This document shows, piece after piece, positions 27,108 to 35,014 of a stretch of DNA of 64,000 bases. Position 1 is the first letter of the stretch; every line of letters begins with the position of its first letter. This DNA comes from Lachnospiraceae bacterium. GTDB taxonomy: Bacteria; Bacillota; Clostridia; Lachnospirales; Lachnospiraceae. The notes below the pieces were generated by a model, which was given only the letters and a program-made list of their open reading frames with translations, was not told the origin of the DNA and ran no database searches. The stretch spans positions 310,001 through 374,000 of the forward strand of contig JAEEND010000007.1 in the NCBI GenBank assembly GCA_016283575.1. Reading direction: 5' to 3'. The position numbers were made by a program, and so were the translations under genes.

Positions 27108-27237
27108 GGTATTATACCCCTTTCTTGAGTTTGATCATTATAAGTTGATTTTAGATTTAAAATAAAAAACTGTCAATTTGCAATCTTACGAGGCTTAACT
27201 TCTGCCTTAAAAGAAAAGCATAAATTGAAAGTGATCA

Positions 27238-28650
27238 TTATTCTTTTCCATCCCAGCAGTAGGTACATAATTTGCATTTATCGATACCTACGGCATCAAG
27301 CATATCATCAAGACGGTTGAAGGCAAGAGATGTGAAGTTAAGTTCTTTCCTTATTTCCTCAACCATGGTCGCATAGCGCTCTGAATCGGGATCCGCATAT
27401 TCATCGAGGATCTCCTGGGATACATCGGGAGTGCCCTCAAGACGAGCGATGACACGTCTTGTGATAAGATCCATTTCCGATGATGAACGTGAGAAGTTTA
27501 AGTACTTACATCCATATAAAAGGGGAGGACAGGCAGGACGGATATGTACTTCCTTGGCACCGCTCTTATATAAGAATTCAGTGGTTTCTCTAAGCTGTGT
27601 TCCACGTACGATGGAGTCGTCGATCAAAAGAAGCTTTTTATCTTTAATTAAGTCTCCAACGGCAAGAAGCTTCATCTTGGCAATGAGATTACGCTGGGAC
27701 TGCATTGTAGGCATAAAGGAACGAGGCCATGTAGGTGTGTATTTAATGAAAGGACGGGAGAATGGGATCTTTGATTCATTGGCATAACCTATGGCATGGG
27801 CAAGGCCTGAATCAGGCACACCTGCCACAACATCGGGCTTTGCCGAATCACGTTTAGCCATCTTCTCACCGCAGATATAACGCATTCTTTCTACGCTGAT
27901 ACCTTCATAGGAACTTGAAGGGTAGCCATAATAAATCCAGAGGAAAGTACACATCTTCATCTTATCCCCGGGCTTTACAAGAGTAGTGCAGGAGGTGGGG
28001 GTGATAACACATACTTCACCGGGACCAAGCTCCTTGTAGTCACTGTAACCTAAGTTCTTATAAGAAAAATCTTCAAAGGCAACGCAGAACGCATCGTCCT
28101 TGTGACCGATCACCACAGGGGTACGGCCAAGCTTGTCTCTTCCGCAGTAAATACCCTTGGGAGTAAGCAAAAGAAGGGAAAGTGACCCGTCTATTTTTTC
28201 CAGGGCATAGTTGATACCGTCAATGAGATTTTCTTTTTCATTGATAAGAGCCGCTACCAGCTCTGTTGAGTTTATTTCGCCGCCACTCATTTCAAGGAAG
28301 TGAGAGTGACCGTTATTGAATACTTCTTCCGCAAGAGCTTCTACATTATTGATCTTGCTGACAGTTGTAAGGGAATATGTTCCATGATGGGAACGCACGA
28401 TAAGAGGCTGGGGCTCGTAATCGGATATACAGCCGATTCCCAGATTTCCTTTCATTAACTGAACTTCTTTGTCAAATTTGGTTCTGAAGGGAGAGTTCTC
28501 GATGCTGTGAATGGCACGATTATACCCCGACTCCTTGTGATATACGCACATACCTCCGCGGCGTGTGCCAAGGTGAGAATGATAATCCGTTCCGAAAAAC
28601 AGATCGAATACGCAGTCATCTTTAGCTGCAACTCCAAAAAATCCGCCCAT
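27238..28650 (-). CDS. Amidophosphoribosyltransferase-like protein (PurF paralog) lacking the N-terminal nucleophile Cys
   Basis: PurF normally releases ammonia from glutamine with its N-terminal Cys and adds it to PRPP in the first step of purine synthesis. This 470-residue protein keeps the glutaminase fold ('FGTDYHSHLGTRRGGMCVY') and an intact PRPP loop ('LLLIDDSIVRGTQLRETT'). It begins MGGFFG instead of MCG, so the catalytic Cys is Gly. The C-terminus has a Cys cluster 'CKLCTYCW' that could bind metal. Glutamine-dependent activity is therefore unlikely; ammonia use or a regulatory role is possible. No other pur gene is nearby. Confidence 0.82.
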   Translation of the reverse strand: MGGFFGVAAKDDCVFDLFFGTDYHSHLGTRRGGMCVYHKESGYNRAIHSIENSPFRTKFDKEVQLMKGNLGIGCISDYEPQPLIVRSHHGTYSLTTVSKINNVEALAEEVFNNGHSHFLEMSGGEINSTELVAALINEKENLIDGINYALEKIDGSLSLLLLTPKGIYCGRDKLGRTPVVIGHKDDAFCVAFEDFSYKNLGYSDYKELGPGEVCVITPTSCTTLVKPGDKMKMCTFLWIYYGYPSSSYEGISVERMRYICGEKMAKRDSAKPDVVAGVPDSGLAHAIGYANESKIPFSRPFIKYTPTWPRSFMPTMQSQRNLIAKMKLLAVGDLIKDKKLLLIDDSIVRGTQLRETTEFLYKSGAKEVHIRPACPPLLYGCKYLNFSRSSSEMDLITRRVIARLEGTPDVSQEILDEYADPDSERYATMVEEIRKELNFTSLAFNRLDDMLDAVGIDKCKLCTYCWDGKE

Positions 28651-28753
28651 GTTGCTCCTCTTTTCTTCTATTTATTTGAAATGTATTCTTTGAAAAATAA
28701 AAATACATAAAAAAAATATCACACTTATTTTTTCCGAGTCAATAAGAAACAAT

Positions 28754-28786
28754 AAAAACGCCGGAATCTTTAGAAATCCGGCGTTT
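28754..28786 (-). terminator. Terminator after DUF4886 gene
   Basis: AACGCCGGA pairs with TCCGGCGTT; on the minus strand it is followed by a T run. It lies just past the DUF4886 stop. Confidence 0.8.
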
Positions 28787-28792
28787 AATGAA

Positions 28793-29548
28793 TCAGATTT
28801 TAATAACTTCATTTTTTACTATATTTAAGAGCTTCTCATCACATACTTCTTCGGTATCAACGCACCGGGGAATAAAGGTGCATTTTTCTATGGGAGCATT
28901 TAATAAGCTTTTCGCCCATGTGCAGGAAAGAGCATATCTTCCATATAAGTAGTGCATGTGGAAGCCGTCTCTGCAGATGGATCTGCCTCCTTCAGCTACA
29001 TTAAATTCAGGATTCTTTCTTATATTCTGGATCACATCACCGCAGGGAATAAGGGGAATACCGTATTTATCGGCAACGGTGTGGTAGTTGGCACGGGATC
29101 TTATGTACATTTCCGTCTGATCTTTATTGTATCTTATAAAGCATCCGTGATCGCTGTCGATTTCATAGGCCCATGTCTGCTGCATGCATATTTTGGCATC
29201 AGGAACTTCTTTTTTAAGATAATCAAACAAAAGTCCGGCGAAGGGTTCATAGGTATCAAGCCAGCCGCTGTCATGACTTGACTGCTGGGTCACTATAAAA
29301 TCCCAGGGCTTTAAGTGAAGCATATCCTGAATGGATACGTATCTGTCGGTGGTCACGCCATTTTCCTGATACTGGTAGCTTCGCTCCCCGGTCACCACGT
29401 TGTTCCAGTGTCTCTCAAGGGGACATCCTCCTATATAGAGATTCACTACATGTACCGGAATTCCCATATTTTCACATACATCATGTAAATATGCCGTGGC
29501 ATCCCTTGAAAAACTGTTTCCTATAGCAAGTATATAAGTTGTCTTCAT
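28793..29548 (-). CDS. DUF4886 SGNH-hydrolase-like protein
   Basis: The start is set at the ATG behind GAGGGAGTTACTGAA; the track form adds about 79 upstream codons that read antisense into the neighbour's territory. The product of 251 residues has the SGNH block I 'LAIGNSFSRDATAYLH', 'GGCPLERHW', 'WDFIVTQQSSHDSG' and a late 'DGFHMHYLYGRYAL' block with Asp and His. Such proteins are esterase-like hydrolases often acting on glycans. There is no signal peptide, so a cytoplasmic role is expected. Confidence 0.82.
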   Translation of the reverse strand: MKTTYILAIGNSFSRDATAYLHDVCENMGIPVHVVNLYIGGCPLERHWNNVVTGERSYQYQENGVTTDRYVSIQDMLHLKPWDFIVTQQSSHDSGWLDTYEPFAGLLFDYLKKEVPDAKICMQQTWAYEIDSDHGCFIRYNKDQTEMYIRSRANYHTVADKYGIPLIPCGDVIQNIRKNPEFNVAEGGRSICRDGFHMHYLYGRYALSCTWAKSLLNAPIEKCTFIPRCVDTEEVCDEKLLNIVKNEVIKI

Positions 29549-29621
29549 TTCAGTAACTCCCTCTGTTTTTTTAAAGTATAGCATAGTTTTCAGAAGGCAG
29601 AAGTGGTTAAATATGTTAACC

Positions 29622-31298
29622 TTAATATCCTTCCACATAATAATAATCATAGAGTAAACCTGCATTTCTTCCCCAGGGCCTGTAAGAGACAACCGGCGCA
29701 ACATCCTTAAAGATGATCCATTCATTATGATCAAACCAGTTTGCATAAACAGGGCTGAAATAACAATAAACGGTTTCGTCGTCATTCATTTTTGAAAAAG
29801 CCTCATCCCGGGATGAGATAAGCTTTATGTTGCGGTTATCTTTAAGAGAGAGGGTCCAAAGAGCATTTTCCAACACACTTATATGATATTTTGGAGCGTA
29901 AATATAAATATCTCCCGTATCCTTACATGTTTTATCAAGTCTTGTAAGAATTTCTTTTCCCGTGACGCCGTAATAATCCATTTCATATCTTGTCGGAACG
30001 CTTCTTCCGGCAAAAAGATTAAAATACATGCTGCCGCCGACACCAAAGGTAAGATTTCCGATGTAATAAAAGAGAGTACACAGAAAAAGTATGGATAAGC
30101 ATGTTTTATTTAATATGGAATGTTCTTTAATATAAGGATAAAAATAATCAAGCCCGATGATGCATACAGTAATTAAGAATCCGTGTATAAAATAAAAATG
30201 CCGCCAGCCGTTATATAAAACAGAGTGACCAAGCATCACCGAAAGCATGGGAATGAGCACGCATATAAGATAGAAAATGCCGTAATTAAGCTTAAGGCTG
30301 TTTCTTTTTATTTTAAAAAGCATAAGGGCGAGAGAAACCATTCCGGACAAAAAAAGAAAAATGGTAACGGGAGGAGTGGTTATTAATATGTACTTAGGAA
30401 GGTAATACCAGGGTAAGCTTTCGATTTTCCAGTCATATATATGACCTGAAAAAAGCTGGGGCGCCCACCATCCGTCGAAATGAGCGCTTCGTAATAAGCT
30501 ATAGGAAATCTGATCCACAAGATGGAGCTTCCTGTCATAGAAACAGGCGGGTGTAATAAGAACATATATAAAAAGGGTTCCCAGTGCGGCTGTGAGCCCC
30601 CGCAGGAAATTAATAAGATTAAGGCGCTTTAATACTGCTTTTCTGTAAATATAAAATGCTCCAAAGAGGGCAAGAAACAGGAAACCTATCGATCTTGTAT
30701 TACATAAGAAACCGCCTGATACGGCAAATAAAATAACGGAGATAAAATCTTCGTCTTCATTCATCCTAAGCCCAAAATACATAAGCGCCGCAAGGATGGT
30801 GAGGAAAACTATGTCCTTACTGTTATGAAGACCGTCCGCAAAGAATCTTGGAGAGAGAAAATACAAAGTAACTCCGATAATGGATATGAGATTACTATCG
30901 GTAAGCTTTCGTAATAAAAGATAAATAAAGACTGTACCTATAAAAAAGAGGAAATAAATATAACCATGCCATATAAGCCCGTAAGCATAGGGCGAGATAT
31001 TATTTTCGTTTATTAAAACAGGTAAAAAAGGATACATCACCGAAACACCATGATCCCTGTCAGGTGAAAGATGTATTGATGTAAAAAAATTTCCCTGAAA
31101 AATATGATCGTCGGAAGAAAGAGATCCCGGATTTAAGATCTCACGGTATTCAAGATAATTCATAAAAAGAATCGCCTGCTCACTCTTAGTATCAAAATTC
31201 TCCGGATAAAGAGGAAGGTGTAATGATCCTGAAAGAAACAAAACCGTAAACAGTAATATGGTAAAATAATTAGTGTGCTTTTTAAAGAAACTCAGCAT
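29622..31298 (-). CDS. Multi-pass membrane protein, GT-C (PMT/ArnT-like) glycosyltransferase candidate
   Basis: The 558-residue protein has roughly ten hydrophobic helices in the first 430 residues and a soluble extracytoplasmic C-terminal domain of about 130 residues. The N-terminal loop after helix 1 contains acidic residues ('YPENFDTKSEQA'), and 'LSPRFFADGLHNSKD' lies in a second loop, as in lipid-linked-sugar glycosyltransferases of the GT-C fold. The assignment is by architecture rather than a clear signature. Its end is 73 bp upstream of the DUF4886 start in the same direction. Confidence 0.65.
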   Translation of the reverse strand: MLSFFKKHTNYFTILLFTVLFLSGSLHLPLYPENFDTKSEQAILFMNYLEYREILNPGSLSSDDHIFQGNFFTSIHLSPDRDHGVSVMYPFLPVLINENNISPYAYGLIWHGYIYFLFFIGTVFIYLLLRKLTDSNLISIIGVTLYFLSPRFFADGLHNSKDIVFLTILAALMYFGLRMNEDEDFISVILFAVSGGFLCNTRSIGFLFLALFGAFYIYRKAVLKRLNLINFLRGLTAALGTLFIYVLITPACFYDRKLHLVDQISYSLLRSAHFDGWWAPQLFSGHIYDWKIESLPWYYLPKYILITTPPVTIFLFLSGMVSLALMLFKIKRNSLKLNYGIFYLICVLIPMLSVMLGHSVLYNGWRHFYFIHGFLITVCIIGLDYFYPYIKEHSILNKTCLSILFLCTLFYYIGNLTFGVGGSMYFNLFAGRSVPTRYEMDYYGVTGKEILTRLDKTCKDTGDIYIYAPKYHISVLENALWTLSLKDNRNIKLISSRDEAFSKMNDDETVYCYFSPVYANWFDHNEWIIFKDVAPVVSYRPWGRNAGLLYDYYYVEGY

Positions 31299-31412
31299 GG
31301 CGATTTCCCCTGATAATATTGGCTTTTCATAATAAAAGGTAATGCATATAGATTATTTTTCCCTTAATTTAAAGTCTATCAGCCGTGAATACCTTCTGCA
31401 AGATAAAACACA

Positions 31413-31429
31413 ATGTGACATAGTCACAT
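31413..31429 (+). promoter_or_regulatory. Crp/Fnr-type operator upstream of the CoA-disulfide reductase gene
   Basis: A perfect palindrome ATGTGAC-ATA-GTCACAT matches the TGTGA/TCACA half-sites bound by Crp/Fnr-family regulators, with spacing one base shorter than classical CRP sites. It is about 80 bp before the reductase start. A Crp/Fnr gene lies just downstream of that reductase, so autoregulation of the cluster is a natural inference. Confidence 0.65.
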
Positions 31430-31507
31430 ACAAAAGAAGAATCAGCTGATAGAATTTCGGCGATAACGAAAAACAGAAACTGCTGGATCAGATAAGAAAG
31501 GATTTAT

Positions 31508-33211
31508 ATGAGTAAAACAGTGATTATTGGCGGAGTGGCAGGTGGTGCTTCCGCAGCGGCAAGATTAAGACGTCTTGACGAAACAATGGAAATCATAATC
31601 TTAGAGCGTGGTGATTATATTTCCTATGCTAATTGCGGGCTTCCTTATTATATAGGAGATGTAATAAAGGATAGAAGCGATCTGCTTCTTCAGTCACCTA
31701 AGATGATGAAGAACCGCTTTAATATTGAAGTGCGTGTAAATAATGAGGTTACGGGAATAAATCCTTCAGAGCATAAAGTTACGGTTAAAGATAAAGAAGG
31801 AAAAGTCTATGAAGAAAGCTATGACGATCTGATAATAGCTACAGGTTCTTCACCCATTGTGCCTCCCATACCGGGAATCAACAGTGAAAGGATCCATACT
31901 CTTTGGACTGTTAATGATACAGATAAGATCAGAGGCCTGGTGGATGATGAAAAGCCTGAAAGCGCTGCAGTTGTAGGCGGTGGCTTCATCGGTCTTGAAA
32001 TGGCTGAAAATCTTGCGGAGCGAGGAATCAAGGTAACACTTATAGAAGGTCAGAACCAGGTAATGGCACCTCTTGATCCTGAAATGGCATCCATCCTTCA
32101 TGACAGCATCAAAAAGAACGGCGTCGAATTAAGGCTCGGTGAGGCAGTAAGCAGCTTCGAGGATACCGAAAAGGGTGTCAGGGTTACTCTCGCAGACGGA
32201 AGTCATGTCGAAGCAGAAATGGTGATCCTTTCAATCGGAGTTCGCCCCAACAGTGCCATTGCAAAAGAAGCCGGAATTGAAATAAATAAGCGTGGCGGAA
32301 TTGTTACGGATGAAAAGCTCCATACATCAGAAAAAGATATCTGGGCTGTAGGTGATGTAATAGAAGTAAATCACTTTGTTTCAGGCGTAAAGACAATGAT
32401 CCCTCTTGCAGGTCCTGCCAACAAACAGGGCAGAATGGTTGCCGATAATATCGTTGCTGAAAGAACAGGTTCTTTTGTAAAAGAATATAAAGGTACCATG
32501 GGAACGTCCGTTGCCAAGGTATTTAACTGCGCGGCAGCAGCCGTCGGCCTTAACGAAAAAGCATTGATCGCAGAAGGTAAGGTTAAGAATAAAGACTACT
32601 ACGCATTTTCAATCCTTCAGAAGGATCATGCAGGATATTATCCCGGCGCAACATTCCTGTTCTTAAAACTCATTTTTGCAATTGACGGAACTATTCTCGG
32701 AGCTCAGGTTGTAGGAACCAAAGGCGCCGACAAGAGAATCGACATAATCGCAACTGCCATCAGATTCGGAGCCAAGGCCTGGGACTTAAAGGATCTGGAG
32801 CTTGCTTATGCGCCTCCCTTTGCATCCGCAAAGGACCCTGTAAACATGCTGGGCTTTGTGGCTGAAAATATAAGGGACGGCCTTGTAACATTCAGAAATG
32901 TAAGTGAGATCGAAGCTTCCTCCGGGGATTCCGTTATAGTACTTGATGTGCGTGAACAGTCGGAGCGTGATGTATGGGCTCCCGAAGGATCCATGCATAT
33001 CCCCTTTGGACAGGTAAGAGACAGACTTTCAGAGCTTCCTAAGGATAAAGAGATCTGCGTATCCTGCGCCATCGGCGTAAGAGCATATAATGTAGCAAGA
33101 ATATTAAAGCAGCACGGCTTTGAAAAGGTATCGGTTCTTGAAGGCGGCGCAACATTCTTACGCACCTATCTTGGAAGCGGAAGTAAGGAAAAGCCCTGTA
33201 AGTTCGAATAG
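31508..33211 (+). CDS. CoA-disulfide reductase with C-terminal rhodanese domain (CoADR-RHD)
   Basis: This FAD/NAD(P)H enzyme reduces CoA persulfide, polysulfide or CoA disulfide. The 567 residues comprise the FAD domain ('VIIGGVAGGASAAARLRRLDE'), the redox Cys43 in 'YISYANCGLPYYIGD', the NAD domain ('AAVVGGGFIGLEMAENL'), 'DIWAVGDVIEV', a dimerisation domain, and a C-terminal rhodanese module with a Cys in 'EICVSCAIGVRAYNVA'. The fusion suits sulfane-sulfur metabolism. A Crp-like operator precedes it and a repeat pair follows its stop. Confidence 0.93.
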   Translation: MSKTVIIGGVAGGASAAARLRRLDETMEIIILERGDYISYANCGLPYYIGDVIKDRSDLLLQSPKMMKNRFNIEVRVNNEVTGINPSEHKVTVKDKEGKVYEESYDDLIIATGSSPIVPPIPGINSERIHTLWTVNDTDKIRGLVDDEKPESAAVVGGGFIGLEMAENLAERGIKVTLIEGQNQVMAPLDPEMASILHDSIKKNGVELRLGEAVSSFEDTEKGVRVTLADGSHVEAEMVILSIGVRPNSAIAKEAGIEINKRGGIVTDEKLHTSEKDIWAVGDVIEVNHFVSGVKTMIPLAGPANKQGRMVADNIVAERTGSFVKEYKGTMGTSVAKVFNCAAAAVGLNEKALIAEGKVKNKDYYAFSILQKDHAGYYPGATFLFLKLIFAIDGTILGAQVVGTKGADKRIDIIATAIRFGAKAWDLKDLELAYAPPFASAKDPVNMLGFVAENIRDGLVTFRNVSEIEASSGDSVIVLDVREQSERDVWAPEGSMHIPFGQVRDRLSELPKDKEICVSCAIGVRAYNVARILKQHGFEKVSVLEGGATFLRTYLGSGSKEKPCKFE

Positions 33212-33212
33212 A

Positions 33213-33246
33213 CCTAGGGGACGGGGTTCCTGGTCCAAAAAGCCCC
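33213..33246 (+). repeat. GC-rich repeat, copy 1
   Basis: The core CTAGGGGACGGGG, then TTCCTGGTCC and AAAAAGCCCC, begins two bases after the reductase stop. Four copies occur in this cluster. Confidence 0.9.
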
Positions 33247-33250
33247 AATT

Positions 33251-33287
33251 GGCCCTAGGGGACGGGGTTCCTGGTCCAAAAAGCCCC
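33251..33287 (+). repeat. GC-rich repeat, copy 2
   Basis: This is a full 37-bp unit from GGCCCTAGGGG to AAAAAGCCCC, identical in its core to copy 1, and 38 bp downstream of it. Confidence 0.9.
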
Positions 33288-33339
33288 ACCCCCCCAAAAA
33301 GCCCAAGGGACAGAATTAACAAACCGAAATGGAGTGGCT

Positions 33340-33990
33340 ATGGTTGTTTCCGATTTTTTCCCCATGTGGGATACGTTAACAAAAGAAGAACAGGATCAGC
33401 TTACCGCCAATACACTTCTTAAAAAGAAGGAAGCGGGAAGGCTTATTCATGACAGCGGTGAAGACTGTGAGGGGCTTATCCTGGTAATTTCAGGGCAGCT
33501 CCGGGCCTATGTTACTTCACCGGAAGGAAAAGAAGTAACACTTTACCGTGTACTTCCGGGAGAGATCTGCCTTTTCAGCGCTTCGTGCATTCTCAAAAAT
33601 GTGAAAATGGATATTACGGTCCGCGCGGAAAAAGAAACTGTATATTATCTTATCCCCGCACATCATTATAAGAATCTCACGGAGCATTCCGCCAAAATAG
33701 CCCGGTACACAAATGAGATCCTTTCTACGAGATTTTCGGATGTCATGTGGCTTTTGGAACAGATTATGTGGCAGAGCATGGATAAAAGGATAGCCGCCTT
33801 TCTTTTGGAAGAAATAAAGTTAGAAGGAACAAACGAACTTACCATAACCCATGAAAAGATCGCATCGCATCTTGGTACTGCGAGGGAAGTGGTAACAAGG
33901 ATCTTAAAATACTTCCAGGAAGAAGGCCTGGTAGAACTAAACCGAGGCATGGTCACCGTAAAATCCCCCTCCGCCCTCCCCCGGCCCTAG
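33340..33990 (+). CDS. Crp/Fnr family transcriptional regulator
   Basis: The product of about 216 residues has an N-terminal cyclic-nucleotide-binding-like beta-barrel ('DCEGLILVISGQLRAYVTSPEGKEVTLYRVLPGE'), a dimer helix and a C-terminal winged helix ('ITHEKIASHLGTAREVVTRILKYFQEEGLVEL'). Two cysteines in 'GEICLFSASCI' could act as a redox or sulfur sensor, as known for some family members. The start is uncertain: ATG 33340 has a weak GGAG site; GTG 33334 is in frame. The stop TAG belongs to repeat copy 3. The likely target is the operator upstream of the reductase. Confidence 0.88.
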   Translation: MVVSDFFPMWDTLTKEEQDQLTANTLLKKKEAGRLIHDSGEDCEGLILVISGQLRAYVTSPEGKEVTLYRVLPGEICLFSASCILKNVKMDITVRAEKETVYYLIPAHHYKNLTEHSAKIARYTNEILSTRFSDVMWLLEQIMWQSMDKRIAAFLLEEIKLEGTNELTITHEKIASHLGTAREVVTRILKYFQEEGLVELNRGMVTVKSPSALPRP

Positions 33991-34015
33991 GGGACGGGGT
34001 TCCTGGTCCAAAAAC
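33983..34015 (+). repeat. GC-rich repeat, copy 3, supplying the stop codon of the Crp/Fnr gene
   Basis: The unit GGCCCTAGGGGACGGGG continues to the A run but lacks the final AGCCCC. Its CCC-TAG is read as Pro-stop by the regulator gene. Confidence 0.9.
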
Positions 34016-34023
34016 ATCCGACT

Positions 34024-34060
34024 GGCCCTAGGGGACGGGGTTCCTGGTCCAAAAAGCCCC
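34024..34060 (+). repeat. GC-rich repeat, copy 4
   Basis: A full 37-bp unit identical to copy 2, 41 bp after copy 3 and upstream of the rhodanese gene. Confidence 0.9.
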
Positions 34061-34107
34061 AACCAAGCTCCCAACCAAACACCCCACAACCAAACAAGGA
34101 GATAGAT

Positions 34108-34428
34108 ATGAGTATTTTTGATTTTTTCAGAGGCCCCGATATCAATCAGGGCGTCAATATGTATAAAGACACAGAGAATGCGGTTTTGATCGATGTACGT
34201 GAGAAGGATGAATATGCAGAAGGTCACATCCCGGGGAGCATCAACATTCCCCTTTCACAGATCAATTTAATTAAAAATCGCGTGCCGAACTTAGACACAC
34301 CCCTTTTCATATATTGCCTAAGCGGCGGAAGAAGCGCCAACGCTACTTCCATAATTACCGGAATGGGTTATAATGCAGTAAATAACATCGGCGGTATTTC
34401 ATCATACGGAGGAATGCTTGAGAGATAA
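34108..34428 (+). CDS. Single-domain rhodanese-like sulfurtransferase
   Basis: The 106-residue cytoplasmic rhodanese domain has 'VLIDVREKDEYAEGHIPGSINIPLS' and the active-site loop with Cys70 in 'FIYCLSGGRSANA'. It would accept sulfane sulfur as a persulfide and pass it on. AAGGAG precedes the ATG. Its neighbours, a CoADR-rhodanese fusion and a Crp/Fnr regulator, point to a small sulfur or redox regulon; four repeats lie between the genes. A terminator follows. Confidence 0.92.
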   Translation: MSIFDFFRGPDINQGVNMYKDTENAVLIDVREKDEYAEGHIPGSINIPLSQINLIKNRVPNLDTPLFIYCLSGGRSANATSIITGMGYNAVNNIGGISSYGGMLER

Positions 34429-34463
34429 ATACAGCTTAAGTAATCATTGGTGGAAACAGATAA

Positions 34464-34489
34464 GAGCCTTTTATAAGGCTCTTTTTTGT
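34464..34489 (+). terminator. Terminator after rhodanese gene
   Basis: AAGAGCC and GGCTCTT form a stem around TTTTATAA and are followed by TTTT. Confidence 0.8.
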
Positions 34490-34514
34490 GCAAAAAATTT
34501 TTTACAAGAGAGTG

Positions 34515-34631
34515 TTGACATCCTACGACAGACGTAGTATATTTACTTCAACAGATGAAGTACTCCATCTATCGTAGTATGACAGTCGAAGTAATTCATC
34601 GCGCAACCGGTACCCGCCGCGGAAGGGTACC
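34515..34631 (+). promoter_or_regulatory. Promoter and nested inverted repeats of the PadR operon
   Basis: TTGACA (34515) and TATATT (34538) are spaced 17 bp. The inverted repeat CTACG-N5-CGTAG lies inside the spacer, and TACTTC-N7-GAAGTA overlaps and follows the -10 box; both are good PadR operator candidates for autorepression. Further down, GGTACCC-N9-GGGTACC can form a hairpin in the 5' leader about 15 nt before the ribosome site. Confidence 0.65.
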
Positions 34632-34654
34632 AAAAAAAGCATAAAGGAGGCTAT

Positions 34655-34996
34655 ATGGTTGAGATCAGCAGTGATGTAATCAGAGGCTACAACGATACCA
34701 TGATTCTAAGCATTCTTTTGAAGGAACCGTCCTATGGATATGAAATCTCGAAGCAGATTAAGACCATCACGGATGAAAAATACATTATAAAAGAAACAAC
34801 ACTGTATTCAGCTTTCACCAGAATGGAGAAAAACGGATTCATAGAATCATTTGTGGCCGAACAGGATCCGGAAGGAAACAGCAAGAAGCGTACCTATTAT
34901 CGCATTACCGATAAGGGACGTGAGTATTACGAAAGCAAGTGTGAAGAATGGGAATTAACCAAAGATGTGGTTGAGAAGTTTATTCAACTGAGATAA
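34655..34996 (+). CDS. PadR family transcriptional regulator
   Basis: The 113-residue winged-helix repressor has 'ILSILLKEPSYGYEISKQI', 'TLYSAFTRMEKNGFIES' and 'YYRITDKGREYYES', the standard PadR pattern. AAAGGAGG lies before the ATG. It heads an operon with a HAAS-domain membrane protein and a DUF4097 protein, an arrangement common in Firmicutes in which PadR represses its own operon until an envelope or drug signal appears. Confidence 0.92.
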   Translation: MVEISSDVIRGYNDTMILSILLKEPSYGYEISKQIKTITDEKYIIKETTLYSAFTRMEKNGFIESFVAEQDPEGNSKKRTYYRITDKGREYYESKCEEWELTKDVVEKFIQLR

Positions 34997-35014
34997 CTTT
35001 GTGAGGAGAAAAGA

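Noticed and set aside
33213-34060. CRISPR-like array of four repeats
   Set aside because: Only four units, irregular spacing that includes a whole gene, no cas genes and no unique spacers of constant length.
34515-34654. T-box leader before padR
   Set aside because: There is a GGTACC hairpin, but no specifier stem, no conserved T-box bulge sequence and the downstream genes are not amino-acid related.
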